DNA of 64,000 bases from Kitasatospora phosalacinea (GTDB lineage: Bacteria; Actinomycetota; Actinomycetes; Streptomycetales; Streptomycetaceae), in contig NZ_BSSA01000014.1 of NCBI RefSeq assembly GCF_030268885.1, positions 147,446 through 211,445 on the forward strand. Direction: 5' to 3'. Below are positions 24,867 through 33,224 of this stretch, piece after piece. Below the pieces are notes generated by a model. That model saw only the letters and a list, made by a program, of their open reading frames with translations. It made no database searches and was not told the origin of the DNA. Position numbers and translations under genes: made by a program. Positions within the stretch are counted from its first letter, which is position 1. The number at the start of each line of letters is the position of its first letter.

Positions 24867-25571
24867 TCAGGCCAGTTCGCGACCGGCCAGGGCAGCGGCC
24901 TCCCGGGCGGCCCGGTCGCACCCGGCCAGCCGCAGCACCGCGTCGGCGACGGCCGCACCGACCTCCGCGGTCCCGTACCCGCCCCCGGCCCCGTCTCCGT
25001 CCCCGTTCCCCCGCCCCCGGTCGCGGACCACCGCGACGCCGCCCTCCACCAGGCCCAGCAGCAGGTCGCAGCGCAGCTCGCGGCCGGGCTCGTCCGGGGC
25101 GATCAGGTGCAGCAACTCGCCGTACGCGGCGCGGAGTTCGGCGCGGGCACCGCGGAACCCGGCGAAGCGTTCGCCGCGCACCTCGGGCAGTTGGTAGAGC
25201 GCGCCGAGGTTGTACAGACCGCGGTGCAGCAGCGCCGCGTCGGCCGCGGCCAGCGCCCACAGCCGGGCGGCCGGGTCGGCCTCGGAGCGGGCGAGCAGCG
25301 CGGTGGCGAGCTGCAGCGAGGGTTCGACGGTGGACTCCAGCAGGGTGGCGAGGATGTCCTCCTTGCGCGCGAAGTAGTGGTACATCGACGCCTGCCGCAG
25401 CCCGGCCCGCTCCGCCACCGCCCGGGTGGTGGTCGCCGCGTAGCCGTTCTCGGTGAACAGCTCCGCGGCCGCGGCCAACACCTCGTCGCGCGGCGACAGT
25501 TGACTCTCCGAGGGCCCCAACGCACGGGGCCGCCCGACCCGCGCGGACGGGCGGGGATGCTGGGCAACCAT
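24867..25571 (-). CDS. TetR-family transcriptional regulator (234 aa)
   Basis: The N-terminal helix-turn-helix runs from about residue 28 to 75 (LAAAAELFTENGYAATTTRAVAERAGLRQASMYHYFARKEDILATLLE), as in TetR repressors. The remaining 150 residues are an alpha-helical ligand domain with a low-complexity Gly/Asp insert near residue 185. The first 25 residues are a disordered, Arg/Pro-rich tail. It has its own transcript, with no obvious co-directional target; the AraC-type gene 70 bases upstream is on the same strand. Ligand and targets are unknown. Confidence 0.88.
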   Translation of the reverse strand: MVAQHPRPSARVGRPRALGPSESQLSPRDEVLAAAAELFTENGYAATTTRAVAERAGLRQASMYHYFARKEDILATLLESTVEPSLQLATALLARSEADPAARLWALAAADAALLHRGLYNLGALYQLPEVRGERFAGFRGARAELRAAYGELLHLIAPDEPGRELRCDLLLGLVEGGVAVVRDRGRGNGDGDGAGGGYGTAEVGAAVADAVLRLAGCDRAAREAAALAGRELA

Positions 25572-25641
25572 GCCCCGAATCCTTCCACACCCCCGCCCCT
25601 CCGCTCCCCCTCACCTCCCGGCGGCCCGCCCCGGGGCGGGT

Positions 25642-26580
25642 TCACGCACCCGCTGCACCGCGCGCCCCCGTTCCCCCCGCCGCCCCCGTCCGGACGACCG
25701 GGATCCACAGCTGCGCCTGCGACTGCTCCGGGTCGTCCTGCGCGGGCCGGACGCGCAGGATCTCCGGGCCGGGCCGGTACTCGTAGGGGTTGGACGGGAT
25801 CCACCGGGCCGCCACCTCGGCCCACATCTGCTGCAGCGCCTGCGGGAACGGCCCGGTGTTCTCGAACACCGCCCAACTGCCCGCCGGGCACTCCAGCACG
25901 TCGAGGTCCGCGGGGAGGTCGGCGGCCCCGCTCACCGCCGCGTGGTAGTAGTCCAGCAGGCTGCCCTCCGCGAAACCGTCCGGCCCGTCCGACCCGTCCG
26001 GTCCGACCCCGGGCAGTCGCACGGTCGCCGACACCACGCCCTCCGGCTCCTGGTCGGAGAGCGCGGCGATCCGCTGCGAGGTCTCCGCCGGGATGCTCCG
26101 CACGTGCTCGACGATGTGCGGGTTGACCCCCTCGTGGATCAACGGGACCCGGGCCTTCCTGCCCACGACCCGGAACGCTTCCTTCTCCACGATGCGGTAC
26201 CGCATGGTGGTGCTCCCTTCGACGACGAGTCGGAAGGACAGCCGGGGCTGCGCGTTCAGCACCGCGCCGCTGCGCCGCGCCTCACCGGGGCCGACCCCGT
26301 GCAGGGCCCGGAACGCCCGGGCGAAGGACTCGCCCGAGCCGTACCCGTAGCGCACCGCGACGTCCAGCAGCGACGGCTGCCCGGCCAGCACCTCGGCCGC
26401 CGCGACGGTCAGCCGCCTGCGCCGCACGTACTCCGACAGCGGCATCCCCGCCAGCGACGAGAACAGCCGCCGGAAGTGGTACTCCGACGTCGCGGTGATC
26501 CGCGCCAGCTCGGCCACCTCCAGCCGCCCGTCGAGGTGCTCCTCGACGTGGTCCATCGCCTGGTTCAACCGCTCCAGCAC
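25642..26580 (-). CDS. AraC-family regulator with GyrI-like effector domain (312 aa)
   Basis: Two AraC helix-turn-helix motifs fill residues 1-105 (LERLNQAMDHVEEHLDGRLEVAELARI, then SEYHFRRLFSSLAGMPLSEYVRRRRLT and the second motif near YGYGSGESFARAFRALHG). The C-terminal 150 residues are a GyrI-like/SoxS-partner effector domain that typically binds small hydrophobic drugs. GTG 26580 has GGGGAG 4 nt upstream; a longer frame to 26685 would add a low-complexity tail and is not supported. The arrangement is like Rob/BmrR-type drug sensors. The target gene is not evident nearby. Confidence 0.88.
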   Translation of the reverse strand: MLERLNQAMDHVEEHLDGRLEVAELARITATSEYHFRRLFSSLAGMPLSEYVRRRRLTVAAAEVLAGQPSLLDVAVRYGYGSGESFARAFRALHGVGPGEARRSGAVLNAQPRLSFRLVVEGSTTMRYRIVEKEAFRVVGRKARVPLIHEGVNPHIVEHVRSIPAETSQRIAALSDQEPEGVVSATVRLPGVGPDGSDGPDGFAEGSLLDYYHAAVSGAADLPADLDVLECPAGSWAVFENTGPFPQALQQMWAEVAARWIPSNPYEYRPGPEILRVRPAQDDPEQSQAQLWIPVVRTGAAGGTGARGAAGA

Positions 26581-26721
26581 CCGGCTCCCCTTCCCTTTCC
26601 TTGCCCTCGACCCTAGGAACCACCGCCCCCGCCGCACCCGACATCCCCTGCCCGCTCCGGTCGGGTCCCCGCCCGCGGCTCCCACCCGGTGTCGCCCCGG
26701 TGGCGGGGCAGGGCGGCGGCA

Positions 26722-26844
26722 TCACTCCGGGTCGAGCTCCACCTGGTAACGCCCCACGTAGTGGGCCAGGTCGGAGAACCACAGCCGGTGTCCGTCCGTG
26801 AGGAGGTGCAGGCCCGCGACGAGTCCGCCGGTCTCGCTCAGCAC
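26722..26844 (-). CDS. possible 40-aa protein or gene remnant
   Basis: A short minus-strand frame begins with GTG 26844, 14 bases past the response-regulator stop, and reads LSETGGLVAGLHLLTDGHRL, WFSDLAHYVGRYQVELDPE. The composition is protein-like, unlike the shadow frames around it, and the same frame stays open further into the regulator's 3' end without a good start. It may be a small gene coupled to the regulator or the tail of a larger gene lost by deletion. I do not recognise a family. Confidence 0.4.
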   Translation of the reverse strand: MLSETGGLVAGLHLLTDGHRLWFSDLAHYVGRYQVELDPE

Positions 26845-26857
26845 GTCGTGCGCGGCC

Positions 26858-27502
26858 TCAGCGTTGCGCGGTGCGGACCAGGCCGGCCGAGAGGCCCGCC
26901 GCGATGGCCGAGGTGCGGGAGTCCACGCCGAGTTTGTCGTAGATGTGCACCAGGTGGGTCTTGACCGTGGCCTCGCTGATGAAGAGCCGTCTGGAGATCT
27001 GCCGGTTCGGCAGGCCCTCGGCGAGGAGTTGCAGGATCTCCGTCTCGCGCGGGGAGAGCGAGGGGCGCCCGGCCCGGACGCGGCCGAGGAGGCGGGCGGC
27101 GACGGGCGGGGCGAGGACGGTCTCGCCGCGGGCGGTGGCGTGGACGGCGGCGGCGAGGTCCTCGGGCGGGGCGTCCTTGAGGAGGTAGCCGGTCGCCCCG
27201 GCCTCGACGGCGGCGAGGATGTCGGCGTCGGTGGAGTAGGTGGTGAGGACCAGGACGGCGGGCGGGTCGGGCAGGGCGGTGATCCGGCGGGTGGCTTCGA
27301 CGCCGTGCATGCCGGTGCCCATCTGGAGGTCCATCAGGACGACGTGGGGGCGCCGGTCGGCGGGCAGCGCGGCGAGCAGGTCGAGGGCGGCGGCGCCGTC
27401 CGCGGCCTCGCCGACGGCGGTGACCTCCGGCAGGTCCTCCACCACGGCGCGCAGGCCGCGCCGCACCACGGGGTGGTCGTCCACCACCATCACCCGGATC
27501 AC
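26858..27502 (-). CDS. NarL-family response regulator (214 aa)
   Basis: The receiver domain has the acidic pair VVDDH, phospho-acceptor Asp58 in VVLMDLQM, the Thr of VLTTYS and the Lys of YLLKDA. The LuxR-type helix-turn-helix is near residues 150-205 (LSPRETEILQLLAEGLPNRQISRRLFISEATVKTHLVHIYDKLG). GTG 27502 overlaps the kinase stop by 4 bases. It should be phosphorylated by the adjacent kinase; the divergent FtsX-type permease and ABC ATPase are the obvious candidate targets. Confidence 0.93.
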   Translation of the reverse strand: MIRVMVVDDHPVVRRGLRAVVEDLPEVTAVGEAADGAAALDLLAALPADRRPHVVLMDLQMGTGMHGVEATRRITALPDPPAVLVLTTYSTDADILAAVEAGATGYLLKDAPPEDLAAAVHATARGETVLAPPVAARLLGRVRAGRPSLSPRETEILQLLAEGLPNRQISRRLFISEATVKTHLVHIYDKLGVDSRTSAIAAGLSAGLVRTAQR

Positions 27503-28740
27503 CGTCGCACCCCCGCGGAGGAGGACCGCCCGGCCCCCGACCGCACCCCGCCCGGCACCCCGTCGGGCCGGTCGGCGCGCAGCGGGAGCGTCGCGGCGAC
27601 GGCGGTGCCCTCGCCGGGGGCGGACTCGACGGTGAGGGTGCCCCCGAGGGCGGCGATGCGTTCGTGCATGCCGTGCAGTCCGAAGGAGCCGGGGGCGGGT
27701 GCGGTGGCGGGGTCGAAGCCGGTGCCGTCGTCGTAGACGTCGAGGGTGACGGCGTCGTCGAGGTAGGCGAGGGTGACGGCGACGTGCGCGGCGTGGGCGT
27801 GCCGGACGGCGTTGGCGAGGGCCTCCTGGGTGAGGCGCAGCAGCGCGACCTCGGCCTCGACGGGCAGCGGGTACGGGTCGCCGTCGCGGTGGAAGGCGGC
27901 GTCCGCGCCGTCGGCGAGGCGGCGCAGGGCGTCGGTGAGGGTGGTGCCGTCGAGCGCGGGCGGGGTGTGGGCGTGGACGAAGCGGCGGGCCTCGGCGAGG
28001 TTGGCGGAGGCGGTGCGTTCGATCTCGTCGAGCAGCGGTGCGGCGTCCGCGCCGCCGCCGTCGGCGCCGCGGGCCTCGCGGGCGAGCAGGACGATGCCGG
28101 CCAGCCCCTGGGCGAGGGTGTCGTGGATCTCGCGGGCGAGGCGCTGGCGTTCGGCGAGGCGCCCGGCTTCGCGCTGGCTGGCGGCGAGTTCGTCGCGGGT
28201 GCGGACCAGGTCGTCGATGAGCTGCTGGCGGGCGCGGCTCTCCCGGTAGAGGGCGGCGTAGCCGTACGCGGTGAGCAGGGCGACGGCGAGTCCGGCGAGC
28301 GGGCCGATGACCTTGGCGGTGGTGAGGCCGCCGGGGGTGGTGGCCTGGGCGGCGAGGACGGCGGCGGTGAGGGCGGCGACGGCGGGCAGGGCGTAGCGCG
28401 GCGGCAGGACGTGCAGGCAGACGAAGTACAGCGGGAAGGCGAGGTAGCTGAACTCGGGGTGCTGGAGGGTGAGGGCGATCCACAGCGCGGCGACGGCGAG
28501 CAGCCAGGCGGCGCCGAGGGCGCGCGAGGTGCGGATCCCGCGCAGGACGCCCCCGGCGGCGTACCCGGCGGCGAGGGCCCCGGCGGTGGCCCACCCGGCC
28601 GGGCCGAGCGCCCCGTCGGCGGCGGCGCGGGCGAGCAGGACGGCGAGCAGGGTGAGGAACAGGCCGTGCACGGCGAGGTTGGCCAGGCGCAGCGCGGGCG
28701 TCGGGCCGGCCGGTGCGGCATGCGGTTCGGTACGGGGCAC
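27499..28740 (-). CDS. NarL-type sensor histidine kinase (413 aa)
   Basis: The N-terminal half is membrane-embedded with four or five hydrophobic segments and short loops, so it senses something within the membrane. The HisKA_3 phospho-acceptor site is in LAREIHDTLAQGLAGIV, and the ATPase domain follows with N-box EALANAVRHAHA and G-box DDGTGFD. The GTG start at 28740 has GGAAGG almost touching it; a start a few codons later is possible. It is in an operon with the response regulator and divergent from the permease gene, a usual layout for systems controlling their own ABC exporter. Confidence 0.92.
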   Translation of the reverse strand: MPRTEPHAAPAGPTPALRLANLAVHGLFLTLLAVLLARAAADGALGPAGWATAGALAAGYAAGGVLRGIRTSRALGAAWLLAVAALWIALTLQHPEFSYLAFPLYFVCLHVLPPRYALPAVAALTAAVLAAQATTPGGLTTAKVIGPLAGLAVALLTAYGYAALYRESRARQQLIDDLVRTRDELAASQREAGRLAERQRLAREIHDTLAQGLAGIVLLAREARGADGGGADAAPLLDEIERTASANLAEARRFVHAHTPPALDGTTLTDALRRLADGADAAFHRDGDPYPLPVEAEVALLRLTQEALANAVRHAHAAHVAVTLAYLDDAVTLDVYDDGTGFDPATAPAPGSFGLHGMHERIAALGGTLTVESAPGEGTAVAATLPLRADRPDGVPGGVRSGAGRSSSAGVRR

Positions 28741-28920
28741 GCCTTCCGAGGGTACGGGGCGCCGGTCGGCCCGGGTGCCGCCGCGGCATCAACCGTTCGA
28801 TGGATTTCCGGGTGCACCCCTCGGCGGGTGCGGGCTCCGTCCGTCTCCCCGATGGCAGCGGGGCCGCGCCGGTCCACGCTGGAACCGCCCTCCCCTCCCG
28901 CCCCCTCCGAAAGGTCTCCC

Positions 28921-29973
28921 GTGTTCGTCGCCCTGCGTGACATCCGCTTCGCCCGTGGGCGGTTCGCCCTGATGGGCGCGGTGGTCACCCTGATCACGAC
29001 CCTGGTGGTGTTCCTGTACGGCCTGACCGGCGGCCTGGCCTCGGCGGCGTCCTCGACGATCGCCGGACTCCCGGCGGACGGCGTGGTGTTCGGCGCCCCG
29101 GCGGGTGCGGAGGCCGAGGTGTCGTTCGCCTCCAGCACGGTGTCGCCGAGCCAGCGGGCGGCGGTGGCCGCGGCGGGTGCGGGCGAGGTGCACCCGCTGG
29201 GGGTGGCGATGTCCCGGCTGACGGCGGACGGCGGCGCGGCCTCGGTGAGCGTGCTGGGCACCGACGCGGAGCTGCTGCCGCCGCTGGTCCGGGGTGCGGC
29301 CCCGGCGGACGGCGAGCTCGCGGTGGGCGCCGACACGGCCGCCGCGCACCACCTCGTCCCGGGCAGCCGGGTGACGCTCGGCGCGCAGGAGCTGACGGTC
29401 TCGGCGGTCACCGCGGAGCGTTCGCTCTCGCACGCCCCGAGCGTGTGGACCACCCCGTCGACCTGGCAGCGGGTCTCCGGCCAGCAGCAGCCCACCGCCC
29501 TCGCGCTGCGCGGCCTCCCGCACGGCCTGCCCGCCGACCTGAGGGCGGTGTCGCTGGACGACGCGCTGGCGGGCATCAACGGGTACGCGGCGGAGCAGGG
29601 CAGCCTGCAGCTGATCCAGGGCTTCCTGTTCGCTGTGAGCGCCCTGGTGGTGGGCGCGTTCTTCACGGTGTGGACGGTGCAGCGCCGTCCGGACATCGCG
29701 GTGCTCAAGGCCGTCGGCGCGTCCAGCGGCTACCTGGTGCGGGACGCGCTGGCGCAGGCGGCGACCGTCCTGCTGGCGGGTGCGCTGCTGGGCGGGGCGC
29801 TGGGCGCGCTCGGCGGGGTGTTCGCCTCCGCCGCGGTGCCGTTCGACGCGGGCGGCCTGACGGTGGCCGTCCCGGTGGCGGCGATGGTGCTGCTGGGCCT
29901 GCTGGGCGCGGCCCTCGCGGTGCGCCGGATCACCGCCGTCGACCCGCTGGCCGCCCTGGGCGCCAACCGATGA
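28921..29973 (+). CDS. FtsX-like ABC transporter permease (350 aa)
   Basis: This is a permease of the MacB/FtsX type: one N-terminal membrane helix (LMGAVVTLITTLVVFLYGL), a large extracytoplasmic domain of about 190 residues, and three C-terminal helices beginning around LIQGFLFAVSALVVGAFFTV, with the loop DIAVLKAVGASSGYLVRDA. The GTG start at 28921 has AAAGG 6 nt upstream. It overlaps the ATPase gene by 4 bases (ATGA). Such pairs move peptides or lipids outward or act as mechanotransducers. The divergent two-component system probably controls it. Confidence 0.9.
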   Translation: MFVALRDIRFARGRFALMGAVVTLITTLVVFLYGLTGGLASAASSTIAGLPADGVVFGAPAGAEAEVSFASSTVSPSQRAAVAAAGAGEVHPLGVAMSRLTADGGAASVSVLGTDAELLPPLVRGAAPADGELAVGADTAAAHHLVPGSRVTLGAQELTVSAVTAERSLSHAPSVWTTPSTWQRVSGQQQPTALALRGLPHGLPADLRAVSLDDALAGINGYAAEQGSLQLIQGFLFAVSALVVGAFFTVWTVQRRPDIAVLKAVGASSGYLVRDALAQAATVLLAGALLGGALGALGGVFASAAVPFDAGGLTVAVPVAAMVLLGLLGAALAVRRITAVDPLAALGANR

Positions 29974-30716
29974 CCACCCACCCGACCCCGGAAGGCCCCG
30001 CCGTGACCACCCCGACCCCCACCACCGCTTCCCCGCGCACCGGCACCGGCCTCGCCCTGCGCGCCGTGACGCTCAGCTACCCGGACGGCGAGAGTCGGCT
30101 GACCGCCCTGGACGAGGTCGAACTGACCGTCGCCCCGGGCGAGTTCACGGCCGTCGCGGGTCCGTCCGGCTCCGGCAAGTCCAGTCTGCTGGCGGTGGCC
30201 GCGACGCTGCTGCGCCCGGACCGCGGCGAGGTGCTGGTCGACGGCGTGGACGCGGGCGCGCTGGGCGAGCGCGAGCGCACCGCGCTGCGCCGCGAGCGCC
30301 TGGGCATCGTCTTCCAGCAGTCGAACCTGCTGGCCTCGCTGACCGCCGTCGAGCAGCTGCTGGTGCTGGAGTCGGTGCGCGGCCGCCGCCCGGCCCGCTC
30401 CCGCCGCCGGGCCGAGGAGCTGCTGGAGTCGGTCGGCCTGGCGGGCGCCAAGCAGCGCCGTCGCCCGCACCAGCTCTCGGGCGGCGAGCGCCAGCGGGTG
30501 AACATCGCCCGCGCCCTCTTCGGCAGCCCGTCCGTCCTGCTGGTGGACGAGCCGACCTCGGCCCTGGACCACGAGCGCGGCGCCCAGGTCGTCGAGCTCC
30601 TCGCCGAGGTGACCCGCACCCACCGCACCGCGACCGTGATGGTCACCCACGACCGCGAACTGCTGGGCCGGGCCGACCGCGTCCTGGAGATGCACGACGG
30701 CCGCCTGTCCGGCTGA
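29970..30716 (+). CDS. ABC transporter ATP-binding protein, MacB/LolD type (248 aa)
   Basis: This is a single ABC domain with Walker A GPSGSGKSS, Q-loop VFQQSNLL, signature LSGGERQRVNIARAL, Walker B VLLVDEPTSALD and the H-loop in MVTHDRELL. It pairs with the FtsX-like permease. ATG 29970 overlaps the permease stop; a GTG at 30003 with GGAAGG upstream is an equally good start that would drop 11 residues. The two-gene unit is divergent from the two-component system, as in many antimicrobial-peptide detoxification modules, but this link is inferred. Confidence 0.92.
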   Translation: MTTHPTPEGPAVTTPTPTTASPRTGTGLALRAVTLSYPDGESRLTALDEVELTVAPGEFTAVAGPSGSGKSSLLAVAATLLRPDRGEVLVDGVDAGALGERERTALRRERLGIVFQQSNLLASLTAVEQLLVLESVRGRRPARSRRRAEELLESVGLAGAKQRRRPHQLSGGERQRVNIARALFGSPSVLLVDEPTSALDHERGAQVVELLAEVTRTHRTATVMVTHDRELLGRADRVLEMHDGRLSG

Positions 30717-30798
30717 TCCCGGCCGACCCCGTCCGGACCCGCCCCGGGGAGCACCGGGCGCTCCGAGCCGGCTGCACCGAGCCGAACCCCTCCCGGAC

Positions 30799-31725
30799 TC
30801 ACTTGCCGGTGATGCTCCACGCGCCGTCCGCTGCCCCGCCGCTGCCGCCCGGAGCCAGTGCGGCCCACTCGGCGTCGCCGAGGCCGAGGGCCGCGCGGAG
30901 GTAGGCGGAGACCGCGTCGGCGAGGAGTGCGACGCGCTCGGGGTCCTCGTCGGTGGTCTCCGCGACCTTCTCCCCGGCGATGCCGCCCATGGTGTGCTCG
31001 GCCCCGGCGAGGGTGAGCAGGCTCTTGGGGGCCGGGCCGAGGTGGTAGGCGTCGGTGAACCACTCCGGCCCGCGGGTGGTGAGCTGCGACCGGTCCTCGT
31101 CCCCGGCGACGATCAGGGCCGGGGTGGTCATGGTGGAGAAGTCCGGCCTCATGAACGGGAGGTGCTCGGCGGCGAACGGGGTGAGGCTGTCGCCGGTCCC
31201 GGCCGCGGCGATCAGCGCGCCGGCCGACACCGCGGGGTGGGAGAAGTCCTCGCCGGGGACGCCGTCGGCGTCGAGCACCCGGGCGCCGAGCAGGGCGCCC
31301 GCGGTCTGGGCCCCCCAGGAGTGGCCGACCACGGCGGTGCGTCCGGGGTCGGCGCGGGTCGCCAGGTCGGCTCGGGCCAGGATCTCGCCGAGGTGGTCGA
31401 GGACGGCGTGGAGGTCGGCTATCCGCACCCGCCAGATGGTGGCGAAGCGCGGGTCGTCCCAGCCGATGGCGTGGCGGCGGGAGTCCAGGTGGGTGGGCTG
31501 CACCACGACGAACCCGGCGGCGGCCCACCGGTCGACGAGGGGCCCGTACCCGTCCAGGGACCAGGCGTTGCCGTGGGAGAAGACGATCACGGGCAGGTCC
31601 TCGCCCGACCGGGGGGCGGTGACCCTGACCTGCAGGTCGGTGCCGCGGCCGGGCGCGGGGACGGGGACGGGCTTGACCGAGACGATCTGCCGGTCGCGGG
31701 TGTGGGCGTGGGCGCGGGAGGACAT
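30799..31725 (-). CDS. alpha/beta hydrolase (308 aa)
   Basis: This is a cytoplasmic alpha/beta hydrolase with the nucleophile Ser in GHSWGAQT, an acid in GDEDRSQ and His in GAEHTMGG; the oxyanion region is FSHGNAWSLDGYG. It resembles the dienelactone hydrolase/chlorophyllase/PAF-acetylhydrolase group; the ester or amide substrate is unknown. ATG 31725 has only AGGT upstream. It is divergent from a TetR gene across an intergenic region holding two palindromic operators, so it is probably repressed by that regulator. Confidence 0.85.
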   Translation of the reverse strand: MSSRAHAHTRDRQIVSVKPVPVPAPGRGTDLQVRVTAPRSGEDLPVIVFSHGNAWSLDGYGPLVDRWAAAGFVVVQPTHLDSRRHAIGWDDPRFATIWRVRIADLHAVLDHLGEILARADLATRADPGRTAVVGHSWGAQTAGALLGARVLDADGVPGEDFSHPAVSAGALIAAAGTGDSLTPFAAEHLPFMRPDFSTMTTPALIVAGDEDRSQLTTRGPEWFTDAYHLGPAPKSLLTLAGAEHTMGGIAGEKVAETTDEDPERVALLADAVSAYLRAALGLGDAEWAALAPGGSGGAADGAWSITGK

Positions 31726-31768
31726 GGGGGGACCTGTGCTCTCTACGGGACGGCTCTGCCATACTTTG

Positions 31769-31785
31769 GCGGAGCAACGTTCCGC
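31769..31785. promoter_or_regulatory. TetR-type operator, first copy
   Basis: GCGGAGCAACGTTCCGC is an imperfect 17-bp palindrome, 24 bases away from a perfect copy, in the gap between the divergent hydrolase and TetR genes. Confidence 0.6.
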
Positions 31786-31792
31786 CAACTTA

Positions 31793-31809
31793 GCGGAACA
31801 TTGTTCCGC
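31793..31809. promoter_or_regulatory. TetR-type operator, second copy
   Basis: GCGGAACATTGTTCCGC is a perfect palindrome with 8-bp arms, ending 18 bases before the TetR start. The two copies lie 24 bases apart centre to centre, which suggests two dimers bound side by side. Confidence 0.7.
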
Positions 31810-31827
31810 GAGTAAAGGGAGCCATCC

Positions 31828-32397
31828 GTGCCGGAGTCGGTCGGGGTACGCCAAGCACAGGCGCAACGCACGCGCCGCGGCCTGCTGGAGGCGGCCGCGG
31901 CGGTCTTCGTCGAGCAGGGCGTCCAGGCGCCGGTCCGCGACATCGCCGTGCGCGCCGGCGTCGGCGTCGGCACGCTCTACCGGAACTTCCCGACCCGCGC
32001 GGACCTCGTCACCGCCGTCTACCGGCACCAGATCGACGCCTGCGCCGCCCTCGCCCCGCAGCTCCTGGAGGAGTCCGCCTCGGCGTTCACCGCGCTGACG
32101 CGGTGGACGGACGCGTTCGTGGACTTCCTGGTCACCAAGCACGGCCTCGGCGCGGCCCTGGGCTCCGGGGAGGCGGGGCTGGAGAACCTCCACGCCCTCA
32201 TGCTCGACACCCTGGTCCCGGCCTGCACCACGCTGCTGGACGCGTGCACCGCCGAGGGCGGGCTCCGCCCCGACGTCACCGCCTACCGGCTCATGCGCGC
32301 CGTCGGGAACCTCTGCATCACCGGCCCCGACTACGACCAGGCCGACGCCCGGCACATGGTCGCGCTCCTCCTCGCCGGGTGCCGCACCCCGGCCTGA
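31828..32397 (+). CDS. TetR-family transcriptional regulator (189 aa)
   Basis: The N-terminal helix-turn-helix covers about residues 12-60 (RRGLLEAAAAVFVEQGVQAPVRDIAVRAGVGVGTLYRNFPTRADLVTAVYRH). The C-terminal domain is the SbtR type often seen in this subfamily. The GTG start at 31828 has AAGGGAG upstream. It probably represses itself and the divergent alpha/beta hydrolase through the twin palindromes between them. The inducer is unknown. Confidence 0.9.
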   Translation: MPESVGVRQAQAQRTRRGLLEAAAAVFVEQGVQAPVRDIAVRAGVGVGTLYRNFPTRADLVTAVYRHQIDACAALAPQLLEESASAFTALTRWTDAFVDFLVTKHGLGAALGSGEAGLENLHALMLDTLVPACTTLLDACTAEGGLRPDVTAYRLMRAVGNLCITGPDYDQADARHMVALLLAGCRTPA

Positions 32398-32435
32398 TCC
32401 ACACCCCCGACCGCACCCCCCGGCCCGGCTGCGGG

Positions 32436-33119
32436 CTACTGCTGCACGGCGGCCCGGTCCCCGACCGCCCACAGGTGGCGGATGTGGCCGAGGTGGCGGG
32501 TCATGCACTCCTGCGCGGCCTCGGCGTCGCCGGTCAGCAGCACGTCGAGCAGTTCGAGGTGCTCCTCGGCGGAGGTGACGAGCTCGCCCTGCTGGTCGAG
32601 CCGGTTGAGGCCGTAGAGGCGCGAGCGCTTGCGCAGGTCGCCCACGGTCTCGACCAGCCGGGCGTTGCCGGCCAGGGCGAGCAGGTCGAGGTGGAACTGC
32701 CGGTCGGCCTCCAGGTAGCCGATCAGGTCGTGCCTGCGGGCGGCCGTGACGATGGCCTCGGCCTGCGGGCGCAGCGCCTCCAGCTGTTCGGCGGTGGCGG
32801 TCCGGGCGACCTGGCCGACGGTGGGGACCTCGATGAGGGCGCGGATCTCGGTGTACTCGTCGAGGTCCCGGTCGGAGAGCTCGGTGACCCGGAAGCCCTT
32901 GTTGCGGACGGCCTCGACCAGGCCCTCCCGGGCCAGGTCGAGCATCGCCTCGCGGACGGGGGTCGCGGAGACCCCGAAGTCGGTGGCCAGGGTCGGGGCG
33001 GAGTAGACCACGCCGGGGCGCAGCTCGCCCGAGATGAGTGCCGCACGCAGGGCGTGGGCGACCTGGTCGCGCAGCCGCTCCTGGACGGAGATGAGGTTGC
33101 GGGGCTTGAGGTCGGCCAT
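32436..33119 (-). CDS. GntR-family regulator, FadR subfamily (227 aa), probable regulator of the hydroxyproline/peptide regulon
   Basis: An N-terminal winged helix (ALISGELRPGVVYSAPTLATDFGVSATPVREAMLDLAREGLVEAVRNKGFRVTELS) is followed by an all-helical FCD ligand domain from about residue 85, with the His/Asp/Arg positions used by FCD proteins for metal and carboxylate binding. Such regulators usually bind organic or amino-acid intermediates. ATG 33119 has GGAGG 6 nt upstream; a GTG at 33164 would place the operator inside the gene. It lies downstream of the hydroxyproline operon and carries the consensus operator (site 4) before its own start, so it is probably autoregulated and controls the six-site regulon. 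Its inducer may be hydroxyproline or a pathway intermediate. Confidence 0.85.
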   Translation of the reverse strand: MADLKPRNLISVQERLRDQVAHALRAALISGELRPGVVYSAPTLATDFGVSATPVREAMLDLAREGLVEAVRNKGFRVTELSDRDLDEYTEIRALIEVPTVGQVARTATAEQLEALRPQAEAIVTAARRHDLIGYLEADRQFHLDLLALAGNARLVETVGDLRKRSRLYGLNRLDQQGELVTSAEEHLELLDVLLTGDAEAAQECMTRHLGHIRHLWAVGDRAAVQQ

Positions 33120-33150
33120 GGTGTTCCTCCGGAGGTCCAATAGGGCCCCA

Positions 33151-33166
33151 TTGTACAATGTCACGT
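33151..33166 (-). promoter_or_regulatory. GntR-type operator, site 4 (autoregulatory)
   Basis: Read on the minus strand the site is ACGTGACATTGTACAA, 32 bases before the gntR start. It contains TTGTACAA, a typical core for FadR/VanR-type GntR proteins, and shares GTGACAT and the AC positions with the other five sites. Confidence 0.7.
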
Positions 33167-33224
33167 TGCGGAGAGTGAATGCCCTGCGTGCGGTCGTCGC
33201 CGTCCGTGTCCGCCCGCCGGGGCG

